Positions 1 to 8,166 of a stretch of DNA of 57,867 bases are shown in pieces. Source of the DNA: an uncultured Pedobacter sp. GTDB taxonomy: Bacteria; Bacteroidota; Bacteroidia; Sphingobacteriales; Sphingobacteriaceae. Both the position numbers and the translations under genes were made by a program. How positions within the stretch are numbered: position 1 is the stretch's first letter; every line of letters begins with the position of its first letter. The DNA is taken from NCBI RefSeq assembly GCF_913776295.1, contig NZ_CAJYOJ010000008.1, positions 1 to 57,867 on the forward strand. The letters are read 5' to 3'. Below the pieces are notes generated by a model. It saw only the letters and a program-made list of their open reading frames with translations. It had not been told where the DNA came from and ran no database searches.

Positions 1-175
1 TGAAAATTTTTCTTTCGAAGCCAGTGGGATGGCTTTGTCAGTGGAGCCCGAAAAATTTGTTAGGCCGGATTTAAGCGGAACGGAGATACGGTGCTACGGC
101 CTAGCTACGCCGAAATGCATAGGTTCCTCAAGTCACTCATTAATAGACAATTGCAAAATAACGTCAATGGTAGCC
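1..175. repeat. Inverted repeat, left copy (partner at 57668-57842)
   Basis: The first ~175 bases match the reverse complement of 57668-57842. The inner half, for example the stretch around 100-170, is nearly identical, while the outer half is about 70-80% identical. One frame stays open in both copies for about 58 codons, but the substitutions are a mix of silent and replacement changes, so coding is not established. Probably a dispersed chromosomal repeat whose two copies happen to bound this window. Confidence 0.75.
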
Positions 176-243
176 TGTCGACGGACCTTCATTTAAATTT
201 TTCTATTAGCTGGTGTCTCACGGACCAAAGACTAAATCATACA

Positions 244-348
244 TTTTTTGGAGTGCAGGGCCATTCGCGACGATCAAAGATCGTTCCCGCGCATCACTAT
301 ACCCTTTCGCTGCGCTTCAGGAATGTCGCTTTTCCCGGAGCTAAAAAC
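244..348. repeat. Diverged partial copy of the 265-bp repeat
   Basis: Resembles the second half of the repeats at 416-680 and 729-992: it shares the TTTTTTGGAG start, the CTGCGCTTCAGG core and the closing CCCGG-GCTAAA, with many substitutions. It is an older or partial copy of the same repeat family. Confidence 0.6.
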
Positions 349-415
349 GCGGTTAGTGCTAATAACCAACCAATAAATTATGAAACGTTATTTTGTTTCC
401 TGTAAAGACATTCGT

Positions 416-680
416 TAAATAAACCTTATTGCAGCTGCTATCCTTTTTGGTGCACAAACGAAAATGTCCGCTACTGAGCCGTCACAAAAAGATAATAGCG
501 AAAAGAAGGGCTGCCGGCACCGAAGCGCACTGCAGCACCTTTCCAAAAAAGGAAAAAAATATGCTTTTTTGGAGCGCAGGGCCATTCGCGGTGATTAAAG
601 ATTGTTCCCGTTCTCCGCTATATCCTTACGCTGCGCTTCAGGGATGCCGCTTCGCCCGGGGCTAAATGCACTGTTACTGC
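416..680. repeat. Direct repeat, copy 1 of a ~265-bp element
   Basis: Starts TAAATAAACCTTATTGCAGC and ends near ATGCACTGTTACTGC; copy 2 at 729-992 is roughly 90% identical. The short reading frames inside end in the same peptide (SRSPLYPYAALQGCRFARG) in both copies, but they have no independent support as genes. No terminal inverted repeats or transposase are visible, so it is a non-autonomous or extragenic repeat. Confidence 0.8.
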
Positions 681-728
681 CAGTAGCAGAATGCAAAACG
701 CTAAGCTGTTTGTTATACAGACCCTAGC

Positions 729-992
729 TAAATAAACCTTATTGCAGCGGCTATCCTTTTTGGTGCACAAACGAAAATGTCCGCTACTGAGCCGTCACAA
801 AAAGATAATAGCGAAAAGAAGGGCTGCCGGCACCGAAGCGCAATGCAGCACCTTTTCAAAAAAGAAACAATATATCTTATTTGGAGCGCAGTGTCATCAG
901 TAACGATTACCGGTTGTTCCCGTTCTCCGCTATATCCTTACGCTGCGCTTCAGGGATGCCGCTTCGCCCGGGGTTAAATGCAATGTTAATGC
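729..992. repeat. Direct repeat, copy 2 of the ~265-bp element
   Basis: Second copy of the element at 416-680, in the same orientation, separated from it by about 48 bp. The main differences are scattered substitutions around 860-910. The remainder up to 1110 holds only a short stretch (CTTCACTACGTTCAGAATGA, about 1066-1085) that looks like a common extragenic repeat of this group. Confidence 0.8.
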
Positions 993-1110
993 TATGAACA
1001 AATTATTCTTATTCTACTGGTCGGTGTCTCACCGACCAATGGATGATATTGTATATTAAAAGATTCTTCACTACGTTCAGAATGACAGATAAGGGAATGG
1101 TTTAAAATGC

Positions 1111-2379
1111 TTATTTCTTCAACAGCGTATCGATCTCTGTATTAAATTCTTTCACAAATTCATCATAAAATTTACCAGTAGCGGGGCCGTTAAAACCGGT
1201 ATGGATTTGGGCCACATTTCCTTTTTTATCGATGATTATTGTGGTTGGAAAAGATAAGAAAGAATCAAGTGCGGGCAGTGATTCAGATACCACTTGTTTA
1301 TCGGCTGTGCCAGCCAAAACCTGATCGTATTCGATACCAAAGCGTTCACGGAAACGGGTCATTACTTTTTTGGCATATTCCGGCTCAGTTGAACGTTCGT
1401 AATGCAAGGCAATAACCTCTACGCCGCGGTTTTTATTCTTTTTATACCAGGGTGCGATAAAACCAGCCTCGTCGACACAATTAGGGCACCAGCTTCCGGT
1501 AATGGTTAAAATCACTACCTTGTTCTTGTATTTTTCATCTTTTAACGAAATCTTTTTACCGTTTATGTCAGGAAAACTGAAATCGAGTGTTTTGTATCCT
1601 TTTTTTAAGTAGGTTAATTGGTAAGGATCTGGCAGGGCCGCGTTTTTATTTTTGTTCCCGGTAAAAGGCTGACTTCCTCTTGCGCTTAAAATCTCACCTT
1701 TTAAAGTGCCGTCTGTCTGGAAAGTTCCTTTATAGTAGGCAGGAGAGGAGCCGATAAAACTAGAAAGTTGAAATTCGTTCCCTTCCACAACACCTTCGAG
1801 ATAACGCGAATCGCCGGTAATACGCAGAAAAGTTCCCGTCAGTTTGTTTCCTGTTTGTTTAAATAAACCTACCGTTTTTTCTTCCTTGCCGTTTGGCGAT
1901 GTGAAAATCACATCATAACTTCCGGAGTAGTCTGCCGAGGCAGGTTGATCCGTTTTAAAACGGTAATTTTCGCGCGCTGCATCAATAATTAATGGTTTTC
2001 CGCTTTTGTCCTGTTTGCGTAAAGTTCCTGTTAACCGGTCGCCTTCTATCGCAAAAGCCAGTTCGTTATCAAACTGATCCAGTTTAACAAAAACTGAGTC
2101 GGCCGTTTGTTTCACTACACCGCCTTCAAAACTTTCTTCTGCATTTCGGAAATACAATTTCTGCTGACCACTTTTATCACTGATCTCGAAATTGAAAGGA
2201 ATGTCGAGTCCTTCCTTCACTTTTGCAACACCCCGCCACTTGCCCAGCGCAACGAATTTTTTCGTTTGTTTTTCTTTAACCTTTGCCTGTTGGTTATTGG
2301 CTAAAGCAGCCTGATCCTGAGCAAAGTTTATAAAGGTTGACATGGCCAGTGCAGCGGTCAACAAAGTTTTTATATTCAT
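1111..2379 (-). CDS. TlpA-like thioredoxin-fold thiol:disulfide oxidoreductase, exported
   Basis: A 422-residue protein. An N-terminal signal peptide (about residues 1-21, MNIKTLLTAALAMSTFINFA) is followed by a ~240-residue region of two beta-rich repeats resembling the DUF4369-like N-terminal part of Bacteroidota TlpA proteins. The C-terminal thioredoxin/AhpC-TSA domain (about 270-415) has the active site WCPNC with cysteines 298 and 301, and a cis-Pro region FPTTIIIDKKG. Family knowledge: such proteins reduce or shuffle disulfides in the periplasm, for example in cytochrome c maturation or envelope redox control. The gene is divergent from the SAM-riboswitch unit and stands alone. The exact substrate cannot be told from sequence. 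Confidence 0.85.
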   Translation of the reverse strand: MNIKTLLTAALAMSTFINFAQDQAALANNQQAKVKEKQTKKFVALGKWRGVAKVKEGLDIPFNFEISDKSGQQKLYFRNAEESFEGGVVKQTADSVFVKLDQFDNELAFAIEGDRLTGTLRKQDKSGKPLIIDAARENYRFKTDQPASADYSGSYDVIFTSPNGKEEKTVGLFKQTGNKLTGTFLRITGDSRYLEGVVEGNEFQLSSFIGSSPAYYKGTFQTDGTLKGEILSARGSQPFTGNKNKNAALPDPYQLTYLKKGYKTLDFSFPDINGKKISLKDEKYKNKVVILTITGSWCPNCVDEAGFIAPWYKKNKNRGVEVIALHYERSTEPEYAKKVMTRFRERFGIEYDQVLAGTADKQVVSESLPALDSFLSFPTTIIIDKKGNVAQIHTGFNGPATGKFYDEFVKEFNTEIDTLLKK

Positions 2380-2410
2380 TGGGATAATATTAATCTACTA
2401 ATTTAGTCGA

Positions 2411-2418
2411 CAAATATA
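2411..2418 (-). promoter_or_regulatory. Probable -7 element of the TlpA-like gene
   Basis: On the minus strand this reads TATATTTG, a match to the Bacteroidota -7 consensus TAnnTTTG. It lies about 32 bp upstream of the ATG at 2379. A clear -33 TTTG box is not evident, so confidence is moderate. Confidence 0.45.
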
Positions 2419-2490
2419 CTGACGGATTTGCTAAAGAAAAAATATTTCAATAAAAATCTACAAAAACTATAGAATAAATGGAATTAATTA

Positions 2491-2498
2491 TACCTTTG
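2491..2498 (+). promoter_or_regulatory. Probable -7 element driving the SAM-riboswitch leader
   Basis: TACCTTTG followed by CC fits TAnnTTTG. It would start transcription near 2505, about 12 nt before the riboswitch aptamer, which is the expected placement. Confidence 0.6.
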
Positions 2499-2516
2499 CC
2501 CCCGGTTACTTTTAAT

Positions 2517-2621
2517 ACTTATCAAGAAAGGCGGAGGGAATGGCCCTGTGAAGCCTTAGCAACCATCTATTTTTTAGAAATGGTGCTAATTCCATCCCGG
2601 ATGAATCCGGGGTAGTTAAGT
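2517..2621 (+). promoter_or_regulatory. SAM-I (S-box) riboswitch aptamer
   Basis: Contains the S-box signatures in order: CTTATCAAGA at the 5' strand of P1, GGCGGAGGGAATGGCCCTGTGAAGCC (2531-2556) for P2 and its kink-turn, the GCAACC strand of P3, and GGTGCTAATTCCA followed by a P4 hairpin CCCGGATGAATCCGGGG (2595-2611). The P1 3' strand is TTAAG at 2616-2620. SAM binding normally stabilises P1 and turns expression off. The next gene on this strand is the SusC at 2947, so the riboswitch controls that pair, not the divergent TlpA-like gene. Confidence 0.93.
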
Positions 2622-2657
2622 CAGTTGTTTGCGCAATCCTTATTTAAAATAGATGGG

Positions 2658-2685
2658 GCACTTCTGACTTAAGGGGTGCTTTTTT
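2658..2685 (+). terminator. Riboswitch expression-platform terminator
   Basis: The stem GCACTTC (2658-2664) pairs with GGGGTGC (2673-2679), using two G-U pairs, and runs into T6 (2680-2685). Two upstream segments can compete. TTAAGTCAG (2616-2624) is complementary to CTGACTTAA (2664-2672). CCATCTATTTT inside the aptamer (2563-2573) is perfectly complementary to AAAATAGATGG (2646-2656). This fits transcriptional control by SAM. Confidence 0.75.
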
Positions 2686-2738
2686 GTTGCCTCAGCACTT
2701 TCTTGCAAATGAATTATTGCATTAAACAAAATATTTAA

Positions 2739-2813
2739 ATGGAAAAAGACAGACGAGCTACATCATTTTTTATAAACCTTTCAGAATACTTCCGAATGCG
2801 CCAGTCCTGTTAG
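2739..2813 (+). CDS. Putative 24-residue leader peptide ending in Cys, upstream of susC
   Basis: An ATG-initiated frame of 24 codons, basic at the start (MEKDRRA) and ending FRMRQSC followed by TAG. It lies between the riboswitch terminator and susC. The last two codons, Cys and stop (TGTTAG), form part of the left arm of the hairpin at 2806-2833, the geometry expected of a ribosome-dependent attenuator. The peptide is too short for any family call. The case rests on position, the hairpin overlap and the sulfur-related riboswitch just upstream. No strong ribosome-binding site is visible, as usual in this phylum. It could also be chance. Confidence 0.45.
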   Translation: MEKDRRATSFFINLSEYFRMRQSC

Positions 2814-2840
2814 GATGGTTCCGTTTTAACAGGCGTTTTT
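2806..2840 (+). terminator. Hairpin with T-run overlapping the end of the leader frame
   Basis: CCTGTTA (2806-2812) pairs perfectly with TAACAGG (2827-2833), with an inner GGA/TCC pairing, and is followed by CG and T5. It looks like an attenuator or second terminator between the riboswitch and susC. Confidence 0.5.
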
Positions 2841-2946
2841 GATCTAACAATTCCCTTTATTTTTTAAAAAAGAAACATGGTTTTTAACCGTGGCGGAATT
2901 GTTTTGCCCAATTTTTATCCTTAATCTAATCATTAATTACACACAC

Positions 2947-5900
2947 ATGTTCACTAATTTTAAATCAATAGCTTTTATTTTGCTGCTTTTCATTACGCAG
3001 CAATTATTTGCCCAGAATGCCACCATTACCGGGACCGTAAAGTCGGAAGATGGGGAAACATTACCAGGTGTTTCTATTTTAATAAAAGAAACCAAACAAA
3101 CCACTATTTCTGATGGTAAGGGTGCTTTTTCAATAAATGCCCCCGAGAAGAGCACATTGGTATTTTCGTACATTGGTTTCAAAAGCCGGGAAATACAGGT
3201 CAATAAAAATACCGGCCCGATTTCAGTTATTCTTCAATCGAGCGATAATGCACTTGATGAAGTAGTCGTTACCGCTTTAGGTATTTCCAGGGAGAAAAAA
3301 TCGTTGGGCTATGCTGTTCAGGAACTGAAAGGAAACCGGGTGGCCGAAGCAAAGGAATCCAACCTGGTTAATGCACTAGCCGGCAAAATTGCCGGTGTGA
3401 GGGTAACTAATAGTCAGGGAAGCATGGGTTCATCTCGCGTGGTGATCAGGGGAGAAACCTCAATAGCCGGAAATAATCAGCCCTTATTTGTGGTTGATGG
3501 AATTCCGGTTGATAACTCACAGTTAAATTCTGCTGGTGCGAGAGATTACGCAAATGCCATTTCAGATATCAATGCAGAAGATATAGAATCAATCAGTGTT
3601 TTAAAAGGACCAAATGCAGCGGCGTTGTATGGCTCGAGGGCTGCGGCGGGTGTAATCTTAATTAAGACCAAAACAGGTAAATCTAAAAAAGGGTTGGGCA
3701 TTGAGGTTAATTCCAATGCCGTGCTGGAAACTTTGCTTACCTTGCCGGTTTATCAAAATGCATTCGGACAGGGCTCAGAAGGTAAGTTCAGTTATGTGGA
3801 TGGGGCTGGTAAAGGCCTAAATGATGGGGTAGATGAGAGCTGGGGACCAAAAATGGACGGCAGATTGATTCCGCAGTTTTTTTCAAAAGGCGTGGCGGTT
3901 CCATTTGTTGCCCATCCTGATAACGTCCGGGATTTCTTTCAAACGGGTTATTCTCTGAATAATGGTGTATCTGTTGCAGATGCGGGCGAAAAATATGATT
4001 ACCGTATCTCGTACAATAATCTGAAACAAGTTGGTATTGTACCGAACTCCGGACAGGGCAAAAATTCATTTGTATTCAATACTTCACTAAAAATAACACC
4101 AAAACTGACTTTAACGGCCAATGCAAATTACAGCAAACTGAGTTCGGATAATCTGCCGGGTACAGGTGGTTCAAGATCAACCAGTACTATGTTGCAGTTT
4201 ACCTGGTTTGGCCGTCAGGTAGATATTAACCAACTGAAGAACTATTTAGATGAAAACGGAAAAACCTTTAACTGGAACAATAGCTATTACAGTAATCCAT
4301 ATTGGGTAGCTTATGAAAATACCGTGTCGCAAAACCGAAACCGGATTATCGGAAGTTTGGCCCTTAATTATAAAATTATTGATGGATTAGATTTCAATTT
4401 CAGAACTGGAACGGATTACTACAATGACAGGCGTAAGGTTAGAATCGCCTATGGTACCAATGGAACACCTTTTGGTTCTTATACCGAAAGCGCCTTTACC
4501 GTAAACGAAAATAACACCGATGCAACGTTAAACTTCAATAAACAATTAAATGAAGATTTTAGCTTAGAATTATTGGGAGGTGGCAATATCCGCAGACAGT
4601 ACATCGAGCAAAACGACCAAAGCGCACCAAAATTGGCCATTGCAGGGCTGTATACGCTTAAAAACTCCCGCGATCCGCTCATCTCATCAAACAATTTATC
4701 AAGATTGAAATCTTACAGTGTTTACGCATCCGCACAGATCGGTTTCAGAAATTACCTTTTTGCCAACATCACGGCGCGTAACGATTGGTCGTCTACTTTA
4801 CCTGCGCAAAACAGGTCATATTTCTACCCGTCTTTTAACGGAAGTTTTGTAGCCAGCGAGGCTTTTGATATCAAAAGTGATGCCCTCAACTATTTGAAGA
4901 TACGTGGGGGCTGGTCTAAAGTGGGTAAAGATGCAGATCCTTACCGCTTGATCAATACTTATGTTTTTAGTGCGCCTTTTTATGGCAATCCTCAGCTTAA
5001 CACTGGCACTATAGACCTTAATCCTGACTTAAAACCTGAAACAACCTCTTCTACTGAACTCGGACTTGAAGCCGTTTTCTTAAATAAAAGATTACGTGTC
5101 GATTTAAGCGCATATAACACCAATAGTTACAACCAGATTTTAGCAGCAGATGTAAGCCAAAGTACTGGTTTCAGCTCAAAATTGCTTAATGCCGGTAAAA
5201 TCAATAACAAAGGAATCGAAGCACAATTGGGCATAACCCCAATCAGAAAAGCCTTTACCTGGGATGTAGATTTCAATTTCGCAGCAAACAGAAGCAGGGT
5301 AATTGAGCTTGACGCCGAAAAACTATTAAAGAATTATGTAGTGGCCTCCAATTCGGCCCAGGTTATTGCAACAGTAGGACAGCCTTACGGATCGTTATTT
5401 GGTACCGCTTTTTTAAGAGATGGCAACGGAAACATCATTGTTAATGCTACGGGGGCACCGGCCACAAACCCAACCAAACAGGTATTGGGAAAATATACGC
5501 CAGATTGGATTGGTGGGGTTTACAATACTTTTACCTACAAGGCCATCAGTTTGGGCGTATTGGTTGATGCCAGTTTTGGTGGCTCTATCTATAATGGAAC
5601 TTATGCTACAGGAACTTATACCGGTGTTTTGGCGTCTACACTTCCTGGAAGGGCAGCAGAATATGGAGGTATTTCCTACTATTATCCAGATAATAAAAAA
5701 GAGAATGGCACGGTAAAGGTAAACGGAACCGCCCCAGCAGGAGTTACGGTGTATGATGACGGGATTATTTTTGATGGCGTAACAGCCGATGGTAAACGCA
5801 ACGAGAAGATATTGCCTGCTCAACAGTATTACAAATCATTCAGAAATATAGATGAAGCAAACATTTTCGATGCTTCCTACATAAAACTACGTGAGGTGAA

Positions 5901-6114
5901 ATTAAGCTATAACCTGCCAGCAAAATGGCTGCGTCCGTTGAGTTTACAAGGGGTTTCGGTATCTCTTGTTGGACGGAACCTTTGGATCATCCACCGCAAT
6001 ACGGTCGATATCGATCCGGAAGTGGCCTTTAACACCGGTAATGGTCAGGGTTTGGAGAGTTTATCTAATCCAGCCACCCGCAGTTATGGTATCAACGTCA
6101 ATGTTAAATTTTAA
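2947..6114 (+). CDS. SusC/RagA-family TonB-dependent outer-membrane transporter (SAM-riboswitch controlled)
   Basis: The start chosen is ATG 2947, giving 1055 residues with a clear signal peptide (MFTNFKSIAFILLLFITQQLFAQ, cleaved after AQ); the frame is open upstream but lacks a better start. Domain order: carboxypeptidase-like regulatory domain (about 25-105), TonB-box-like segment DEVVVTALGISR, plug domain with VVIRGETSIAGNNQPLFVVDGIPV and LKGPNAAALYGSRAAAGVILI, then a beta-barrel ending in a C-terminal aromatic-type strand (YGINVNVKF). Family role: energy-dependent import of a ligand captured by the SusD partner. No enzymes follow SusD, so the ligand cannot be read from glycoside hydrolases. 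The SAM-I riboswitch and Cys-ending leader suggest a sulfur-containing nutrient (inference). Confidence 0.95.
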   Translation: MFTNFKSIAFILLLFITQQLFAQNATITGTVKSEDGETLPGVSILIKETKQTTISDGKGAFSINAPEKSTLVFSYIGFKSREIQVNKNTGPISVILQSSDNALDEVVVTALGISREKKSLGYAVQELKGNRVAEAKESNLVNALAGKIAGVRVTNSQGSMGSSRVVIRGETSIAGNNQPLFVVDGIPVDNSQLNSAGARDYANAISDINAEDIESISVLKGPNAAALYGSRAAAGVILIKTKTGKSKKGLGIEVNSNAVLETLLTLPVYQNAFGQGSEGKFSYVDGAGKGLNDGVDESWGPKMDGRLIPQFFSKGVAVPFVAHPDNVRDFFQTGYSLNNGVSVADAGEKYDYRISYNNLKQVGIVPNSGQGKNSFVFNTSLKITPKLTLTANANYSKLSSDNLPGTGGSRSTSTMLQFTWFGRQVDINQLKNYLDENGKTFNWNNSYYSNPYWVAYENTVSQNRNRIIGSLALNYKIIDGLDFNFRTGTDYYNDRRKVRIAYGTNGTPFGSYTESAFTVNENNTDATLNFNKQLNEDFSLELLGGGNIRRQYIEQNDQSAPKLAIAGLYTLKNSRDPLISSNNLSRLKSYSVYASAQIGFRNYLFANITARNDWSSTLPAQNRSYFYPSFNGSFVASEAFDIKSDALNYLKIRGGWSKVGKDADPYRLINTYVFSAPFYGNPQLNTGTIDLNPDLKPETTSSTELGLEAVFLNKRLRVDLSAYNTNSYNQILAADVSQSTGFSSKLLNAGKINNKGIEAQLGITPIRKAFTWDVDFNFAANRSRVIELDAEKLLKNYVVASNSAQVIATVGQPYGSLFGTAFLRDGNGNIIVNATGAPATNPTKQVLGKYTPDWIGGVYNTFTYKAISLGVLVDASFGGSIYNGTYATGTYTGVLASTLPGRAAEYGGISYYYPDNKKENGTVKVNGTAPAGVTVYDDGIIFDGVTADGKRNEKILPAQQYYKSFRNIDEANIFDASYIKLREVKLSYNLPAKWLRPLSLQGVSVSLVGRNLWIIHRNTVDIDPEVAFNTGNGQGLESLSNPATRSYGINVNVKF

Positions 6115-6125
6115 ATATTCCGATT

Positions 6126-7556
6126 ATGAAAAATAAAAAACTATATATACTGGCTATTTTGGCCATTGCTGTTACATCATGTAAAAAAGAGCTAAACGAG
6201 ATCAATATCAACCCCAATGCACCGGAAGTTGCACAGCCGGATTATTTGCTTACCGGTACCACCAAAGCAACAGTAGATACCTATTGGGGTGTGACCAACA
6301 ATATGAATTCGAGTTTGCTATTTGCACAGCACTGGGCTAAAGTACAATATACAGAAGAAGATCGGTTTATTTATTCAAACAGTAGTTTTACGGCATTATG
6401 GTCAACAGGTTACGCGCAGAGTATTGCTGGTTTCAATAAAATTATCGAACTGGGTGATGCGCAGGGAAACCCGAATTATAAAGGCGTTGCGCTTGTACTA
6501 AGATCATGGACGTTTTTATTGCTTACGGATGCTTATGGCGATATTCCATATACACAGGCAGGAAAAATCAAGCAGTTTGTTACGCCGGTTTACGATAAGC
6601 AAAAGGATGTTTACTATGGTATTTTAAGTGATTTAAAATTAGCACAGGCCGCTTTGGATCCTTCAGGAAAAGCGATTGCCGGAGACGTAATTTATAGTAA
6701 TAATATCGCCTTGTGGAAAAAGTTTGCCAATTCGCTGAGGCTTCGCATCGCCTTGCGCATCGCAGATAAAGATCCTTCTAAAGCTAAACAGGTAATAGAT
6801 GAAATACAGGCCGAAAGCGGTGCTTATATCAGCAGTAATTCGGAAAATGCTGTTTTAAAATATGATGTATCACCTCAGCAAAACCCCGTAGCGGCTTCAT
6901 TTGAAACCAGAAATGATTACCGGATCAGTAAAACCATTGTTGATAAACTTACTTCTTTAAGTGATCCGAGGTTACCTGTTTATGCCAGTAAAACTGAAAA
7001 TGCGCCAAACGGTTATGTCGGGATCCCCAATGGTTCAACGAACTCGGAGGCCAGTGCTATAGGCCTGGCAAATTCTTCTAAACCAGGTGCATACTTCTTA
7101 GATGCCAAGGCACCGGCTGTAATCTTTAATTATGCAGAATTACTTTTCGATAGGGCAGAGGCAGCTGCAAGAGGTTTTACGGCTGAAAATGCAGAAGATT
7201 TGTACATTCAGGCCATCAGGGCTTCTTTTAGCCAATATGGTTTAACCGGGAATACGGTAGATAATTATATTAATCAAGCAGCAGTAAAATATGATCCAGG
7301 CAACTATAAAAAATCAATCGGTGAGCAAAAATGGATCGCGTTATTTGGTCAGGGCTTAGAGGCCTGGGCAGAGCAGAGAAGATTAGATTATCCCCAGTTA
7401 ACCGCATCAGTAAATACGGTATTGAACGGTAAAATTCCGGTGCGTTTTACCTATCCCGGAACCGAACAATCTTTAAACGGGGCGAATTATAAAAATGCGG
7501 TAAGCAGCCAGGGTGCAGACTTGTTAACCACCAAACTTTGGTTTGATGCTTTTTAA
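6126..7556 (+). CDS. SusD/RagB-family surface lipoprotein (SusD-like_2 type)
   Basis: A 476-residue lipoprotein. Its signal ends in the lipobox VTSCKKE, with Cys at residue 19, so it is lipid-anchored and probably on the cell surface above the SusC pore. Internal features such as LRSWTFLLLTDAYGDIPYTQA (positions about 125-145) and the helix NSLRLRIALRIADKD match SusD-like_2 proteins, which bind non-starch or peptide-like ligands as well as glycans. It begins 11 bp after susC and is co-transcribed with it. The two genes form the whole unit: a hairpin terminator follows at 7647. Ligand unknown. Confidence 0.92.
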   Translation: MKNKKLYILAILAIAVTSCKKELNEININPNAPEVAQPDYLLTGTTKATVDTYWGVTNNMNSSLLFAQHWAKVQYTEEDRFIYSNSSFTALWSTGYAQSIAGFNKIIELGDAQGNPNYKGVALVLRSWTFLLLTDAYGDIPYTQAGKIKQFVTPVYDKQKDVYYGILSDLKLAQAALDPSGKAIAGDVIYSNNIALWKKFANSLRLRIALRIADKDPSKAKQVIDEIQAESGAYISSNSENAVLKYDVSPQQNPVAASFETRNDYRISKTIVDKLTSLSDPRLPVYASKTENAPNGYVGIPNGSTNSEASAIGLANSSKPGAYFLDAKAPAVIFNYAELLFDRAEAAARGFTAENAEDLYIQAIRASFSQYGLTGNTVDNYINQAAVKYDPGNYKKSIGEQKWIALFGQGLEAWAEQRRLDYPQLTASVNTVLNGKIPVRFTYPGTEQSLNGANYKNAVSSQGADLLTTKLWFDAF

Positions 7557-7571
7557 TGCCGAGCTTCACCC

Positions 7572-7637
7572 TGAACGTGATGTCGGGTGTTGCCTCCTGA
7601 CATTTGAACGTGATGTCAGGTGTTACCACCTGACACT
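7572..7637. repeat. Tandem 33-bp repeat with palindromic cores
   Basis: Two 33-bp units beginning TGAACGTGATGTC. The second unit contains a perfect stem GTCAGGTG (7615-7622) / CACCTGAC (7627-7634); the first has a diverged version. Such units are common as extragenic palindromes in this group and sit just before the terminator. Confidence 0.7.
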
Positions 7638-7646
7638 AAAGCAAAA

Positions 7647-7675
7647 ACGTCCTGATGTAAAATCGGGACGTCTTT
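7647..7675. terminator. Terminator after the SAM-controlled susCD unit
   Basis: A 10-bp stem ACGTCCTGAT (7647-7656) / ATCGGGACGT (7662-7671) with one G-U pair and a GTAAA loop, followed by CTTTG. It ends the susC-susD transcript. Confidence 0.75.
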
Positions 7676-7731
7676 GTTGATCAGAGAAATAAATATTTCG
7701 CCTCTTCAGGCTCCTTATTTTTCTCAGGTAT

Positions 7732-7932
7732 TCATCTCGCTAAATCTTCAGCTGCGTTGCTCACCCTGCTTTTCAAGTCTTCGGTATAGCCTTTAGCTTT
7801 GTCGGCCCATTGTGGTGCACGATCCAATAATTCATCAACGATGGACTGTCCGGTGATCGGATCTTTCTTCGTGATATATTTTACCCCTGCATATACTGCA
7901 GCGCCAATAATGGCTGTTCTTAAAATTCCCAT
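7732..7932 (-). CDS. Small YtxH-like membrane-associated protein
   Basis: A 66-residue protein. An N-terminal hydrophobic, Gly/Ala-rich segment (ILRTAIIGAAVYAGVKYI) is followed by a polar, probably helical tail with regularly spaced acidic and basic residues (DELLDRAPQWADKAKGYTED). The pattern resembles YtxH-type stress proteins and short Bacteroidota homologues. It stands alone between two plus-strand units, with its ATG preceded by an A-rich stretch. The role is unknown; envelope-stress association is only a family-level guess. Confidence 0.65.
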   Translation of the reverse strand: MGILRTAIIGAAVYAGVKYITKKDPITGQSIVDELLDRAPQWADKAKGYTEDLKSRVSNAAEDLAR

Positions 7933-8166
7933 GTTCTTTTCCGTTTTTTTTAAATTAACATTTTGATGTTATTAAAAGTTTTCGCCAATGCTAAATAACT
8001 TTGGGAGATCAGTTATGGCTGAATAATTTCTGCTGATGAAGCACCGATTGATAAGTTACAAGGGAAAAAGGCGATCATCCTTAAATTTTTATCAATTATC
8101 TCCATTAAATTTATATATTTCGCACAAATTAACCGCGTATAAATCGATTTAACCAAATATTGCTAA

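Noticed and set aside
91..405. 104-codon plus-strand frame near the left end
   Set aside because: It begins inside the inverted repeat and runs into a different repeat copy; composition is not protein-like.
429..977. Short plus-strand reading frames inside the 265-bp repeats
   Set aside because: They coincide exactly with repeat copies, use unusual starts relative to the repeat borders and have no domain or independent conservation evidence.
2517..2621. Riboswitch controlling the TlpA-like gene
   Set aside because: That gene is on the opposite strand and has its own -7 element; aptamer and terminator orientation point to susC.
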